In this document: positions 1-7,087 of the stretch, piece after piece
Layout of the letters: each line of letters opens with the position of its first letter
Position numbering within the stretch: position 1 is the stretch's first letter
Source of the DNA: Mesorhizobium silamurunense
GTDB taxonomy: Bacteria > Pseudomonadota > Alphaproteobacteria > Rhizobiales > Rhizobiaceae
Assembly (NCBI RefSeq): GCF_014843825.1
Contig: NZ_JHQR01000160.1
Location: 1 to 33,879, forward strand
Length of the DNA stretch: 33,879 bases
Direction of reading: 5' to 3'
Program-made: the position numbers and the translations under genes
The notes under the pieces: model-generated
Databases searched by the model: none
The model's input: only the letters and a program-made list of their open reading frames with translations
What the model was told of the DNA's origin: nothing

Positions 1-533
1 GCAGAACGGCCCTTGTCAAATACATCCGTCAAATATTGGCTTTGGGGGATTCGGATCGGCTTCAGTCGGCGCCGGCAGCGATCCTGCAATTGATTTGTCG
101 TGTCACAGGAAACGATCGCCTCCCGGTTGGTCTGGCTGCCGTCGATGACGACACGATCGGGCCGGCCATGGCGCTCCAGCGCTTTCCTGAAGAACCGCTT
201 GGCCGCAGGCAAATCCCGATGTTCGCTGAAATAGAATTCGACCGTGTCGCCGATGCTGTCGATGGCGCGGTAAAGATACATCCACTCTCCACGCACCTTG
301 ATGTAGGTCTCGTCGACATGCCACTTGCCTGTGACCGCGCGCTTGCGCCGGTTGAAGCGCTCCAGCAGCAAGGGCGAGAAGCGGACGACCCAGCGGTGGA
401 TTGTCGAATGATCGACGCCGATGCCACGCTCGGCCATCATCTCCTTCAGATCGCGCAGGCTCAGCCCATAGGCCAGGTACCAGCGAATGCAAAGCAGGAT
501 GACGGATCGATCGAAATGGCGCCCCTTGAACAT
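1..533 (-). CDS. IS6-family transposase, partial at window edge
   Basis: DDE transposase that moves the IS. It starts at the ATG at 533-531 (protein begins MFKGRHFDRS) and stays open to base 1, so about 177 codons are seen of a family length near 230-240. The N-terminal part carries the family's helix-turn-helix stretch (LSLRDLKEMMAERG, then HSTIHRWV). The catalytic core follows, with the first Asp in HVDETYIKVRG and the second in VVIDGSQTNREAI. The third catalytic residue, Glu of the NRIEQDH region, should lie just beyond the last readable codons. The final stretch (QYLTDVFDKGR) does not resemble the usual family sequence after the conserved RIRKSQYL-like segment, so the gene may be damaged or joined to something else near base 45. 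Family assignment is secure; activity cannot be judged. Confidence 0.8.
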   Translation of the reverse strand, partial: MFKGRHFDRSVILLCIRWYLAYGLSLRDLKEMMAERGIGVDHSTIHRWVVRFSPLLLERFNRRKRAVTGKWHVDETYIKVRGEWMYLYRAIDSIGDTVEFYFSEHRDLPAAKRFFRKALERHGRPDRVVIDGSQTNREAIVSCDTTNQLQDRCRRRLKPIRIPQSQYLTDVFDKGRS

Positions 534-588
534 CTGAAACCTCCGAAACCCATCGAAGGCCATTGCCAGACAACCCGTGACCAAAGAG

Positions 589-602
589 TTTGCAACAGAG
601 CC
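589..602. repeat. Terminal inverted repeat of the IS6-family element
   Basis: TTTGCAACAGAGCC on the + strand. Read inward from base 602 on the - strand it is GGCTCTGTTGCAAA, one base different from the GGCACTGTTGCAAA end of IS26. It lies 55 bases upstream of the transposase start, the usual place for the IS6 transposase-proximal end. Confidence 0.8.
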
Positions 603-918
603 GTGCGAGCAGCCGCTTCCACGTCGTACTCGACATCATCGAGCGCGAGAATCCAACCATCCGCCAGTTGCTCCACCGCCTCGCCGGGGCGCGCGGCCAT
701 TGGGTCCAGCCCGGGACGCCCGAACAGATCGCCGACAAGATCGAGGAATGGTTCGACAATGGTGCCGCGGACGGCTTCAATATCATGTCGCCCTATCTGC
801 AGGGCGGGTTCGACATATTCGCCGAGGAAGTGGTGCCGATCTTGCGCAAGCGCGGACTTTTCCGGCACGACTATGACGGGGCAACGCTGAGAGACCATTT
901 CGGTTTGCCGCGCCCGCC
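603..918 (+). pseudogene. C-terminal fragment of an LLM-class flavin-dependent monooxygenase
   Basis: Reading from the IS boundary in the frame of base 590 gives the end of a bacterial luciferase-like monooxygenase of the NtaA/SnaA/DszA type. The seen part includes RLAGARGHW, GTPEQIADKIEEWF, ADGFNIMSP and LRKRGLF, ending in LRDHFGLPRPP, the typical C-terminus. Only about the last 105 codons survive of a family length near 440. The N-terminal FMN-binding barrel is missing, so the fragment cannot be functional. It is cut on the left by the IS6 element and runs at about 916 straight into a nadC fragment without its own stop. These enzymes oxidise substrates such as nitrilotriacetate or sulfur compounds with FMNH2; the original substrate cannot be told. 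Confidence 0.75.
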
Positions 919-1093
919 ATCAAGCGCGCGCGAGCAAGTGCAGGTCATCTCGTCAAGATCGAAGTCGAGGTCGATTACCACCGCAACAGCGCCAGCCATC
1001 GCTGCCACGGGCGTCGATCTTATCTCCATCGGCTGGCTGACCCATAGCGCGCCGATCCTCGATATCGGCCTTGATTTTCGAGCGTCCTTATAA
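916..1093 (+). pseudogene. nadC: nadC remnant (quinolinate phosphoribosyltransferase) with internal deletion
   Basis: Two pieces of NadC, the enzyme that makes nicotinate mononucleotide from quinolinate and PRPP, are joined out of frame. From 916 one frame reads AIKRARASAGHLVKIEVEVD, the middle of NadC with the conserved Lys and Glu of the active-site barrel strand. From about 985 the next frame reads TAPAIAATGVDLISIGWLTHSAPILDIGLD, given here in words as the C-terminal signature with its TGVDLISIG and THSAPILDIGLD blocks, and stops at TAA 1091-1093. Roughly 70-80 family residues between the two blocks are absent, and everything before the first is gone. In Mesorhizobium symbiosis islands nad genes lie next to the bio operon, which agrees with bioD following here. 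Confidence 0.75.
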
Positions 1094-1163
1094 CTTGCGA
1101 GCGAAACCCGCATGACTCGCAAGACGAAGATAGGGCTGGGCACGCCGGTCGGCGCCACCGGGT

Positions 1164-1259
1164 CGCGGCTGTTGTGCGGCAACGCGCCAAAAGCATGCCG
1201 ACGAACCCGACATTTCCGCCATGGTCGACACGCACTTCGAGAGGATGGGCAAGGCATGA
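1164..1259 (+). pseudogene. Tail of an unidentified gene just before bioD, possibly bioF
   Basis: The frame ending at TGA 1257-1259 reads a short plausible C-terminus (ADEPDISAMVDTHFERMGKA) and its stop overlaps the bioD start in an ATGA arrangement, as in translationally coupled operons. In rhizobial bio operons (bioBFDAZ) the gene before bioD is bioF, so position suggests the end of bioF. I do not recognise the sequence well enough to assert it. Upstream of about 1164 the frame becomes unconvincing. Confidence 0.3.
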
Positions 1260-1892
1260 CCAAGCGTATCGTCATCACCGGGACAGACACCGGAATTGGC
1301 AAGACCGTGTTCGCGGCTGGGCTAGCCGGCCTGCTCCGACGGTTTCTACTGGCAGCCAGTGCAATCGGGCCTCGACGCCGAGACCGACAGCGAGGTCGTT
1401 ACACGGCTAGCCGGCCTACCGCCGGGGCGTGTGCTGCCGGAAGCCTACCGCTTGCAGAGCCCCCTTTCGCCGCATCGTTCGGCCGAAATCGACGGCATCT
1501 CGATCGAGACTGCCGATCTTTCATTTCCGGTCCTGCCGACACCGCTCGTCATCGAAGGCGCCGGCGGGCTGATGGCGCCGCTCAACCGACAGACAAGGTT
1601 CATCGATATTTTCCGGGAATGGCAACTACCCGTCATCCTTTGCGCGCGCACCGCGCTCAGCACCATCAATCACACTCTGCTATCGATCGAGGCGCTCAAG
1701 ACTCGCTCCATCCCAGTCATGGGCGTTGCTTTCATCGGCGACGAGGCGGCTGACAGCCAAAGGACGATCGCGAAGTTGGGCAATGTGCCACAACTCGGCA
1801 GGCTGCCGCACCTGGATCCCCTAACGCCTAAAACACTGAGGGACGCGATGATTGCCGGCTTCGACCTCGACCTGATTGCCGGACGCCAATGA
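1256..1892 (+). pseudogene. bioD: bioD, dethiobiotin synthetase, with a +1 frameshift
   Basis: Dethiobiotin synthetase closes the ureido ring of biotin from diaminopelargonate, CO2 and ATP. The start ATG 1256 gives MTKRIVITGTDTGIGKTVFAAG, quoted here only to show the P-loop GTDTGIGKT at residues 8-16. At 1336-1337 there is one C too many: dropping one base joins this frame to the second frame, which continues DGFYWQPVQSGLDAETDSE (substrate-binding Lys/Gln-Pro-x-Gln region), VIEGAGGLMAPL and the tail ending at TGA 1890-1892. The total of about 211 residues matches the family. With the extra C the product stops being BioD after about 27 residues. It may be a genuine inactivating mutation, since the neighbours are also broken, or an assembly error. 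It overlaps bioA by ATGA. Confidence 0.85.
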
Positions 1893-1956
1893 TGTCGCAG
1901 GCTCGTCTGTGGCATCCGTTCACCCAGCACGCACTCGAACCGGCAATCCCATGGTG
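1889..1956 (+). pseudogene. bioA: N-terminal stub of bioA (adenosylmethionine-8-amino-7-oxononanoate aminotransferase)
   Basis: Starting at ATG 1889 (overlapping the bioD stop) or 1892, the frame reads RLWHPFTQHALEP, the highly conserved opening of BioA, which transfers an amino group from S-adenosylmethionine in biotin synthesis. After about 22 codons the family similarity ends and the sequence runs into a group II intron domain V. The remaining roughly 400 residues, including the PLP lysine, are absent from the window. The gene order bioD-bioA supports the call. Confidence 0.75.
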
Positions 1957-1970
1957 CTGAAGAATGGCTT

Positions 1971-2004
1971 GAGCCGGATGCGGGGTGATCCGCATGTCCG
2001 GTTC
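1971..2004 (+). ncRNA. Group II intron domain V remnant
   Basis: The 34 bases fold exactly as a group II intron domain V: lower stem of 8 pairs from GAGCCGGA with TCCGGTTC (containing the catalytic AGC at positions 2-4), a two-base bulge, an upper stem of 6 pairs (one G-U) and a GTGA (GNRA) tetraloop. The length and layout are the same as the textbook domain V (GAGCCGUAUGCGAUGAAA...). Neither the maturase/reverse-transcriptase ORF nor a clear domain VI hairpin is present nearby, so this is the stranded 3' part of an intron. It sits right behind the bioA stub and probably marks the deletion or insertion that broke bioA. Confidence 0.8.
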
Positions 2005-2044
2005 TTAGCCGGACGGCAGGCGCCTCGAATACGATCGGGCGGCC

Positions 2045-2482
2045 ATGCCCGATGCGGTATTTTTCGACCTCTACTACGGAGAGAATTCCACCGAAGGAAA
2101 GCCAAAAGCTGGCAAACAGCACATCGAGAACCTCCGCCTCGCACGGTCCGTGCTGACGCAGCACTATCCGGATTGTGCGCCGTTGAGGGAGCTCATAGGA
2201 AAATCGATCTTGCTGTCCGATCGCTTGAGAAGCTGCGCTGACGATGGTCGGTCGCCAACGGCCCAGGCACAGGGCCTCTATAAAATACGAGTCGCCCCGT
2301 GGGACCACGGCAGATCAATCACGAGCGGATGCCCGGCGCGGCTTCCGGAAGGAACGTTCGCAAGGACGAATGCCGTCTTGCAGCCGAAGGAAAAACGCTC
2401 TGACCTCGTTCGCGAGGCAGTGGAGCGAGAACCGGCACGTCGCGAGGCGGAGACTTCCAAGAGTTGCCCAGGGGCCAAATAG
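2045..2482 (+). pseudogene. Unidentified ORF debris with a ribbon-helix-helix-like tail
   Basis: An open frame of 145 codons lies in the decay zone. Its first 65 residues (FFDLYYGENSTEGKPKAG, then LRELIGKSILLSDRLRS) look like real protein but I do not recognise the family. The final part (LQPKEKRSDLVREAVERE) resembles the second helix of CopG/ribbon-helix-helix antitoxins, which often read GEKRSDLIREAVERE. The middle is rich in residues typical of non-coding reading. The best reading is two unrelated fragments that happen to share a frame. No start signal is evident. Confidence 0.3.
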
Positions 2483-2770
2483 GACAAGCTCGTCTTACGC
2501 ACGAGATGTCGCAGCGCGACTCCGTTGCATGTTGGACGAAGCGGACAAGCGAAGCGAAGGATCACCTCACCAATCAAAAAAGCAGCGCCCCGTCTTTAGG
2601 GGACCGAACGAACCAACCTGCGGACGTCAGGTTGGGCGATGAACTGGCAGCGATACAAAGAGGAAAAATCCCCGAGCATCCCAGCTTTTTAATCGCTGCG
2701 CAGTATCTTTGCTTCGAGCGCGGCTGCCACGAAAGCTCTTCGAGCAACTGGCGGATGAGCCTCGCCACGC
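2483..2770. other. Non-coding debris before the IS903-type element
   Basis: About 290 bases without a convincing gene, RNA or repeat. Short open frames on both strands lack recognisable motifs. It ends exactly at the left inverted repeat of the next insertion sequence. Confidence 0.5.
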
Positions 2771-2788
2771 GGCGTTGGTGCACGGATC
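2771..2788. repeat. Left inverted repeat of the IS903-type element
   Basis: GGCGTTGGTGCACGGATC, matching the inverted right end at 16 of 18 positions. It begins 74 bases before the transposase start. Confidence 0.8.
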
Positions 2789-2844
2789 TTTTATTGGTGT
2801 GGGTTTAGGCAAGCGGTCACCGCAATAGCCTTTGTAGCGTAGCC

Positions 2845-3834
2845 ATGCCTTTCAAACACAATACCAGCCGCCGCCATCATATTGAGAAGATGAAGTTCAG
2901 GGTGACGAACTGGCCAGAATATGAGGCAGGACTTCGTCATCGCGGCAGTTTGACCCTGTGGGTGACGCCGGAAGCCCTGTCCAGGTGGCAAGCGCCGAGA
3001 CGCAAGACACGTGGCGGCCAGCACCGCTATTCTGATCTGGCGATCGAGACCACCTTGACGCTGGGCCTTGTGTTTGGCCTGCGGCTGCGCCAGGCAGAAG
3101 GCTTGCTGGAATCGGTGCTGCAACTGATGGGGCTGGCGCTCGCTGTCCCCGATCATACCACCCTGAGCCGTCGGGCGCGGACATGGCAATCGCCCAACAA
3201 ACGGCATGATCGCCGGGTTGCGCCGGAGGGACCAGTGCATGCTCTTGTCGACAGCACCGGCCAGCAGGTCTACGGCGCGGGTCAGTGGCTGGAGGAGAAG
3301 CACGGCGCCAGATCCCGTCGCAGTTGGCGCAAGCTGCATCTGGCACTGGATGCCGACAGCGGCGAGATCATTGCCCATACCCTGACTGATCAGGACACTG
3401 GCGATGTCTCTCAAGTTGAGCCACTACTCGACCAGATTGGCGGTCCGATCGGACAGTTTACTGCTGACGGCGCCTATGACGGAAAACCGACTTACGACGC
3501 AGTCATCGATCATAGCGCTGCCGCCGCAATCGTCATTCCGCCTCGCGTCAACGCGGTCGAACCATTCGACGATAGACCTGCCGGCCAAAGGGGCCAGCAT
3601 ATTGCCGCAATCGGCAGAGACGGCCGGATGAAATGGCAGGTCTCCAACGGTTATGGCAAACGCTCGCTGGTCGAGACCGCCATAGGGCGATACAAGTCCA
3701 CCATCGGGCGGCGTTTGCGGGCACGGTCGCTTCCCGTTCAGCAGACCGAAGTCGCCATCGGCTGCGCCGTCCTCAACCGCATGCTTGCCTGCGCACGCCC
3801 GAAATCCGCCCGCCGCAAGGCGGCCACGGCATAG
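2845..3834 (+). CDS. IS5/IS903-type transposase
   Basis: A 329-residue DDE transposase, full length for the IS903 subgroup. The opening contains the usual NWPEYEAGL and RGSLTLWV segments (residues 22-40). The first catalytic Asp is D136 in ALVDSTG, the second D208 in TADGAYDG, and Glu is E277 in SLVETAIGRYK with the Y-(2)-R-(3)-E-(6)-K type signature expected for IS5 members. The end has the family's QTEVAIGCAVLNRM stretch. The ATG at 2845 follows the left repeat by a short leader. The gene is intact, so the element may still move. The product binds the 18-bp ends and cuts and joins them. Confidence 0.9.
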   Translation: MPFKHNTSRRHHIEKMKFRVTNWPEYEAGLRHRGSLTLWVTPEALSRWQAPRRKTRGGQHRYSDLAIETTLTLGLVFGLRLRQAEGLLESVLQLMGLALAVPDHTTLSRRARTWQSPNKRHDRRVAPEGPVHALVDSTGQQVYGAGQWLEEKHGARSRRSWRKLHLALDADSGEIIAHTLTDQDTGDVSQVEPLLDQIGGPIGQFTADGAYDGKPTYDAVIDHSAAAAIVIPPRVNAVEPFDDRPAGQRGQHIAAIGRDGRMKWQVSNGYGKRSLVETAIGRYKSTIGRRLRARSLPVQQTEVAIGCAVLNRMLACARPKSARRKAATA

Positions 3835-3870
3835 TCTGCCGCTTCAAAGATCGACATCCGCTCAAGTCCG

Positions 3871-3888
3871 GACCCATGCACCAACGCC
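3871..3888. repeat. Right inverted repeat of the IS903-type element
   Basis: GACCCATGCACCAACGCC; its reverse complement matches the left end at 16 of 18 bases. From 3889 the phosphoesterase reading frame begins at once. Confidence 0.8.
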
Positions 3889-3945
3889 CTACAGGGCGAA
3901 ACACCGGCTATCGGCAACACGAAGAAGACGCTCACGCAGGCGCTG

Positions 3946-4845
3946 ATGGATGACCTAGGCAGGATAGGGGTCCAGGACGATATCGGCACGATCCTGGTTA
4001 CTGGCGACTTCACCACCAAGGGCGACTGGAGCCAAGCCGTACGCAGCAACATACTGGCCGAGTTCGCAAGCCTCACCAAGGCGCTCGGTCTCGAGCGAAA
4101 CCATATTGTAGCCGTTCCCGGAAACCACGACATTGTCCGCGCGAAGGATCCGTCGAGCGTCGATCCCGCCAAGCTGGCGGTTAGCAACCAGGCGACGTAC
4201 GAGCACGAGCTTCAGTACCGCATCTTCTGCGAGGAGCTGATAGGCCGCAGTTGGAGAGAGACGCTGAACTACGTTCGACGAGTGCAGCTCGGTGATGTAG
4301 ATGTGCTGATTGGGGTGTTGAATTCATGTACCATAGTTCAAACCGAATGGAGCGAGTACGGCTACATCGGCGACAGTGGGGTCGACGCCTTGCGCGAACT
4401 CGGCGCCGAGCGGATAGATCGACCGACATACAAAATCATGGCTCTGCATCACCATCTATTGCCCGTGACCACTGTCGCGACTCTGAACAAGAAGGGCATA
4501 ACGCTTTCGGTAGACGCCCCGCGGATTTTGGACGCCGCTCAGGAGGCCGGTGTGCAACTGGCGGTTCACGGCCACGAGCACATGCCGCGGGTCGTTAAAT
4601 ATGACAATCAGCCGCTTGTCGGTGCTCCACAGCAGCCGGTGATCTATGTCGTTTCAAACGGCAGTACCGGCGTTTCGCCGGTGCGCCGTCCTGGCAACGA
4701 ACGCAACACCTACTGCATCTTCCGCTTGAACGAGAAGGAAATGCACCTGACGATGCGCGAGCTGCGTGCCGACGGCAAAGTGGGTTTATCCCTCTTCAGT
4801 GGAGACTTGGAAATTGCACCGATCTTCCCCAAGGCGGCGGACTGA
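3946..4845 (+). CDS. Metallophosphoesterase, N-terminally truncated by the IS
   Basis: Calcineurin-like phosphoesterase with a two-metal centre. Three of the usual motifs are present: GD at residues 20-21 (LVTGDFTTKGDW), GNHD at 59-62 (VPGNHDIVR), HHH at 168-170 (MALHHHLLP) and GHEH at 209-212. The first motif, D-x-H (HLSDLHF), normally 30-50 residues before GD, is missing. The frame is open back to 3889, where it meets the end of the IS903-type element, and the sequence left of that element does not contain the missing piece. The first available ATG (3946) therefore starts inside the fold. Without the first Asp/His ligand pair the product is probably inactive. The substrate is unknown; relatives include cyclic-nucleotide and DNA-repair phosphoesterases. 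The gene is followed by 169 bases without a feature. Confidence 0.75.
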   Translation: MDDLGRIGVQDDIGTILVTGDFTTKGDWSQAVRSNILAEFASLTKALGLERNHIVAVPGNHDIVRAKDPSSVDPAKLAVSNQATYEHELQYRIFCEELIGRSWRETLNYVRRVQLGDVDVLIGVLNSCTIVQTEWSEYGYIGDSGVDALRELGAERIDRPTYKIMALHHHLLPVTTVATLNKKGITLSVDAPRILDAAQEAGVQLAVHGHEHMPRVVKYDNQPLVGAPQQPVIYVVSNGSTGVSPVRRPGNERNTYCIFRLNEKEMHLTMRELRADGKVGLSLFSGDLEIAPIFPKAAD

Positions 4846-5014
4846 ACCTCATCCTTCGCGCGTCAAGGTGCGACTTTGAACCTACGGTACGATTACTCCT
4901 AGCCTGTGCAAAACTAGCGGGAAAGCGGGGAACATTCGCTGGCCCATGTGGCGCTAACGCCCACTATATGCCCTTTAGCCGGACGGCTAGCTGTCGGCCA
5001 ATGAAGAAATCGGA

Positions 5015-6391
5015 TTGGGTATCGCTTTGAATTTTCGCAAGGATGAATCGCTAGACGCATTGGCGCGGGCCGGGAATGTGGCGCAATTCATCAGCTTCTT
5101 TCCCACGTCCGGTGGCGCCTTCTCTCAGAGCTACTCGCGAGTCTTCGGCTACGCCCCCAATCACCACTTCACTGACGCCCAAGAGGCGCTTGCCGCGCTG
5201 CTGGACGCGAGTGTGGATGGCTCGATCAATCTGCGCAGCTATGCCCCGGACAGTCCGCGGAGCAAAGAATTTGTCTACGGGATCAGTGACGTGCAGGAAG
5301 CCCTCGCCGGACTGAAGCGACTGATTTCGTCGGGCCTGTTCGTGATCGCCAATGAGACCATCGATATTAATGATGGCGGTGTTTCCGGCGTGATCCAGGG
5401 CGGCATCATGGAGTTCGCTCCTGATGACACACCGCGATGCGTGGAGAAGCCCGGGGTGGCCTCCTTACCCCTGCCTTGGGCGCTTGACTTGCTCACGAAG
5501 GTCTATGGATTTCGGCCTGAGCTCAAGATGCAGAGCCCGGGACGGCTTGAGTTTAGCATTCATCCTCGGCCACGCGGATGGAAGAACAGCCATACGCTGT
5601 GCTGGGAGTGGGAGCCGGACAACACGGCAGCGGCAACTGCCAACATGAGCTGGCCTAATCGCTTCAGTCGACATATCGGCGACAAGGCATTCGGTCTACT
5701 TATAGCGGAACTCGTTGGCGCGAATGTGCCAGCTACCACTGTCTTCGGGAGGCGCGTTGCCCCTTTTACCTTCGGAAAGCCGACGGGAAGTAACGAAGTC
5801 TGGACCCGCACCTGTCCGCATGAACCGGAGCCAGGACGGTACACAACTCTCAAGGGCTGGACCGACCCATTCAAGTTGATGTCCGTCGAGGATCCCAACC
5901 ACACTGCTATAGCTTCTATAATATGCCAGGCGGCAGTGCCTGCAGCCTATTCAGGCGCTGCCATCGTCACGATCGATGGAACGCTGCTCGTCGAAGGCCG
6001 CTCCGGTGAAGGCGATGGTTTAATGCTAGGTATCGATCACCCAGAAGAGCTGCCAACTGCGGTCGCCCAGCAGATTGACGCGGTTTACCTCAAGCTGTCC
6101 CGTGCGCTTGGAGCCGTACGCTTCGAGTGGGTCTATGACGGTGAGACAGTCTGGGTGGTGCAGCTCCATCGCGGTGCGACCCAGACATCACAGACCGTTC
6201 TGGTGCCGGGAGAGGCGACCCACTGGCTCAGCTTCGAAGCGGCCGCAGGTCTTGAGGCATTGCGACGGTTCCTGCAGGAAATGCCCGCGGACGCAGGAGT
6301 GAAGATTGAAGGCGAGATCGGACTTACCAGTCATTTGGCCGACCTCGTCCGAAAGGCGAAGCGACCAGCCAGGTTGGCAGTACCGGCCTAA
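5015..6391 (+). CDS. Putative ATP-grasp / PEP-synthase-like phosphotransferase protein
   Basis: A 458-residue protein of unknown role. The C-terminal half looks like the nucleotide-binding N-domain of PEP synthase or pyruvate phosphate dikinase. An early segment DKAFGLLIAELVGANVPATTVF resembles an ATP-grasp opening (here named, residues about 223-244), then AAYSGAAIV and LLVEGRSGEGDGLM (glycine-rich), and near residue 370 RFEWVYDGETVWVVQLHRG, where PEP synthases have IEWAIDG..ILQARP. The N-terminal 150 residues match nothing I know. No ATG is available: TTG 5015 is the likeliest start, with CTG 4991 and TTG 5033 as alternatives and a TAG at 4988 as the upstream limit. It converges with the DUF7002-like gene, the two stop codons overlapping by bases. 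It may belong to the same cargo module; that is inferred only from position. Confidence 0.55.
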   Translation: MGIALNFRKDESLDALARAGNVAQFISFFPTSGGAFSQSYSRVFGYAPNHHFTDAQEALAALLDASVDGSINLRSYAPDSPRSKEFVYGISDVQEALAGLKRLISSGLFVIANETIDINDGGVSGVIQGGIMEFAPDDTPRCVEKPGVASLPLPWALDLLTKVYGFRPELKMQSPGRLEFSIHPRPRGWKNSHTLCWEWEPDNTAAATANMSWPNRFSRHIGDKAFGLLIAELVGANVPATTVFGRRVAPFTFGKPTGSNEVWTRTCPHEPEPGRYTTLKGWTDPFKLMSVEDPNHTAIASIICQAAVPAAYSGAAIVTIDGTLLVEGRSGEGDGLMLGIDHPEELPTAVAQQIDAVYLKLSRALGAVRFEWVYDGETVWVVQLHRGATQTSQTVLVPGEATHWLSFEAAAGLEALRRFLQEMPADAGVKIEGEIGLTSHLADLVRKAKRPARLAVPA

Positions 6392-7077
6392 AGGCCCTCG
6401 TGCGGATCACCGCCTGTCTTGCGCCACAGGTCCTCGATCTCATTGCCGTTGACGCGTTGTGCTGCCAAGAGGTGAGTGGCGGCATCCGGGACGCTGTAGG
6501 CGACGGTCAGCTCCACCAAGGCGTTTTCCAGGGGTCTGGTTTTCCTTCGCTCAGCAAACGGATAGTCGGCTATTTTCATGAACGTACCCTCGCCTCTCGG
6601 TTGCGGATTCATGATTGTGGCCCCGCTGTTTATCGGACTGAGCAGGACGTTGTCGCGGTGTGCGGCAACCAAGGACGCAGTGTCGAACGTCAGAATTGTG
6701 TGCGGCCGATCTCGGTATGCCTTGGCTTTCAGAAGCTTGTGCAACCTCTTCTTGTGAAGCCAAAAGAAGGTTTTGCCATTGAGGATTTTGTACCACTGAA
6801 ACGGTGTGAGCCCATCCTGAAGGCACTTCTGCAGCGCGCTATCGCTCATTGGCTTATTGTCGCGGATGGCGGCGTTGGGCAACCCATCCTTAGCGATCTC
6901 CACGATCTCGGGTCGAAGCCTCTCCTCAATCGCAAGTCGCGGGTCGCCACAAATCCCGTAGACATCGAGCAGCGCTGTCGTGCTCATCAGCCCGTGGTCG
7001 TGGATGGATGGGAATGAACCGTCCTCTGCCATGTGGTACAGCCGCGGATACCATCTAATCAGTTCGTTTTCCTGCAC
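6388..7077 (-). CDS. DUF7002-like protein, possible ADP-ribosyltransferase fold
   Basis: Third gene of the leftward cargo operon. The open frame begins at TTG 7110, but GTG 7077 is the better start: GAGGAG lies 7 bases upstream of it and overlaps the stop codon of the preceding synthetase gene (TGA 7090-7088), suggesting translational coupling. The product has 229 residues. Its opening RLYHMAEDGSFPSIHDHGLMS (about residues 12-32, named here as the YH...PSI..HGL block) is like the conserved block of proteins called DUF7002. It also resembles the YH-x-x-x-x-x-x-PSI-x-x-x-GL block of DarT and other ADP-ribosyltransferase-fold enzymes. Further conserved-looking parts are RPHTILTFDTASLVA and LSPINSGATIMNPQPRG. 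The function is unknown. An ART-type nucleotide- or DNA-modifying activity is an inference from one motif. Confidence 0.6.
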   Translation of the reverse strand: MQENELIRWYPRLYHMAEDGSFPSIHDHGLMSTTALLDVYGICGDPRLAIEERLRPEIVEIAKDGLPNAAIRDNKPMSDSALQKCLQDGLTPFQWYKILNGKTFFWLHKKRLHKLLKAKAYRDRPHTILTFDTASLVAAHRDNVLLSPINSGATIMNPQPRGEGTFMKIADYPFAERRKTRPLENALVELTVAYSVPDAATHLLAAQRVNGNEIEDLWRKTGGDPHEGL

Positions 7078-7087
7078 TCGCAGCTCC

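Larger units (their letters stand above)
1..602 (-). mobile_element. Partial IS6-family (IS26-like) insertion sequence
   Basis: The element runs off the left edge of the window. Its visible end is the terminal inverted repeat at 589-602, TTTGCAACAGAGCC, the reverse complement of a GGCTCTGTTGCAAA-type IS6 end. It encloses the transposase, which reads leftward. Immediately outside (603 onward) the sequence switches to a flavin monooxygenase fragment, so the element interrupted or flanks that gene. The 8 bases at 603-610 would be one copy of an 8-bp target duplication; the partner lies outside the window. Confidence 0.8.
2771..3888 (+). mobile_element. IS5-family (IS903-type) insertion sequence, complete
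   Basis: A 1118-bp element bounded by 18-bp inverted repeats at 2771-2788 (GGCGTTGGTGCACGGATC) and 3871-3888 (reverse complement GGCGTTGGTGCATGGGTC), 16 of 18 matching and starting GGC as IS903 ends do. It contains one transposase gene. IS903 elements usually make a 9-bp target duplication; the flanks (TCGCCACGC before, CTACAGGGC after) are unrelated, so the present junctions do not come from a simple insertion. The right flank falls inside a phosphoesterase gene. Confidence 0.85.

Noticed and set aside
1971..2004. Rho-independent terminator after bioA
   Set aside because: No T-run follows, and length, bulge, AGC triad and GNRA loop match group II intron domain V exactly.
2278..2577. Possible IS66-type transposase tail on the minus strand
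   Set aside because: Only a vague likeness of the last residues (IDLPWSH) to an LLPWN-type end, with no supporting motifs.
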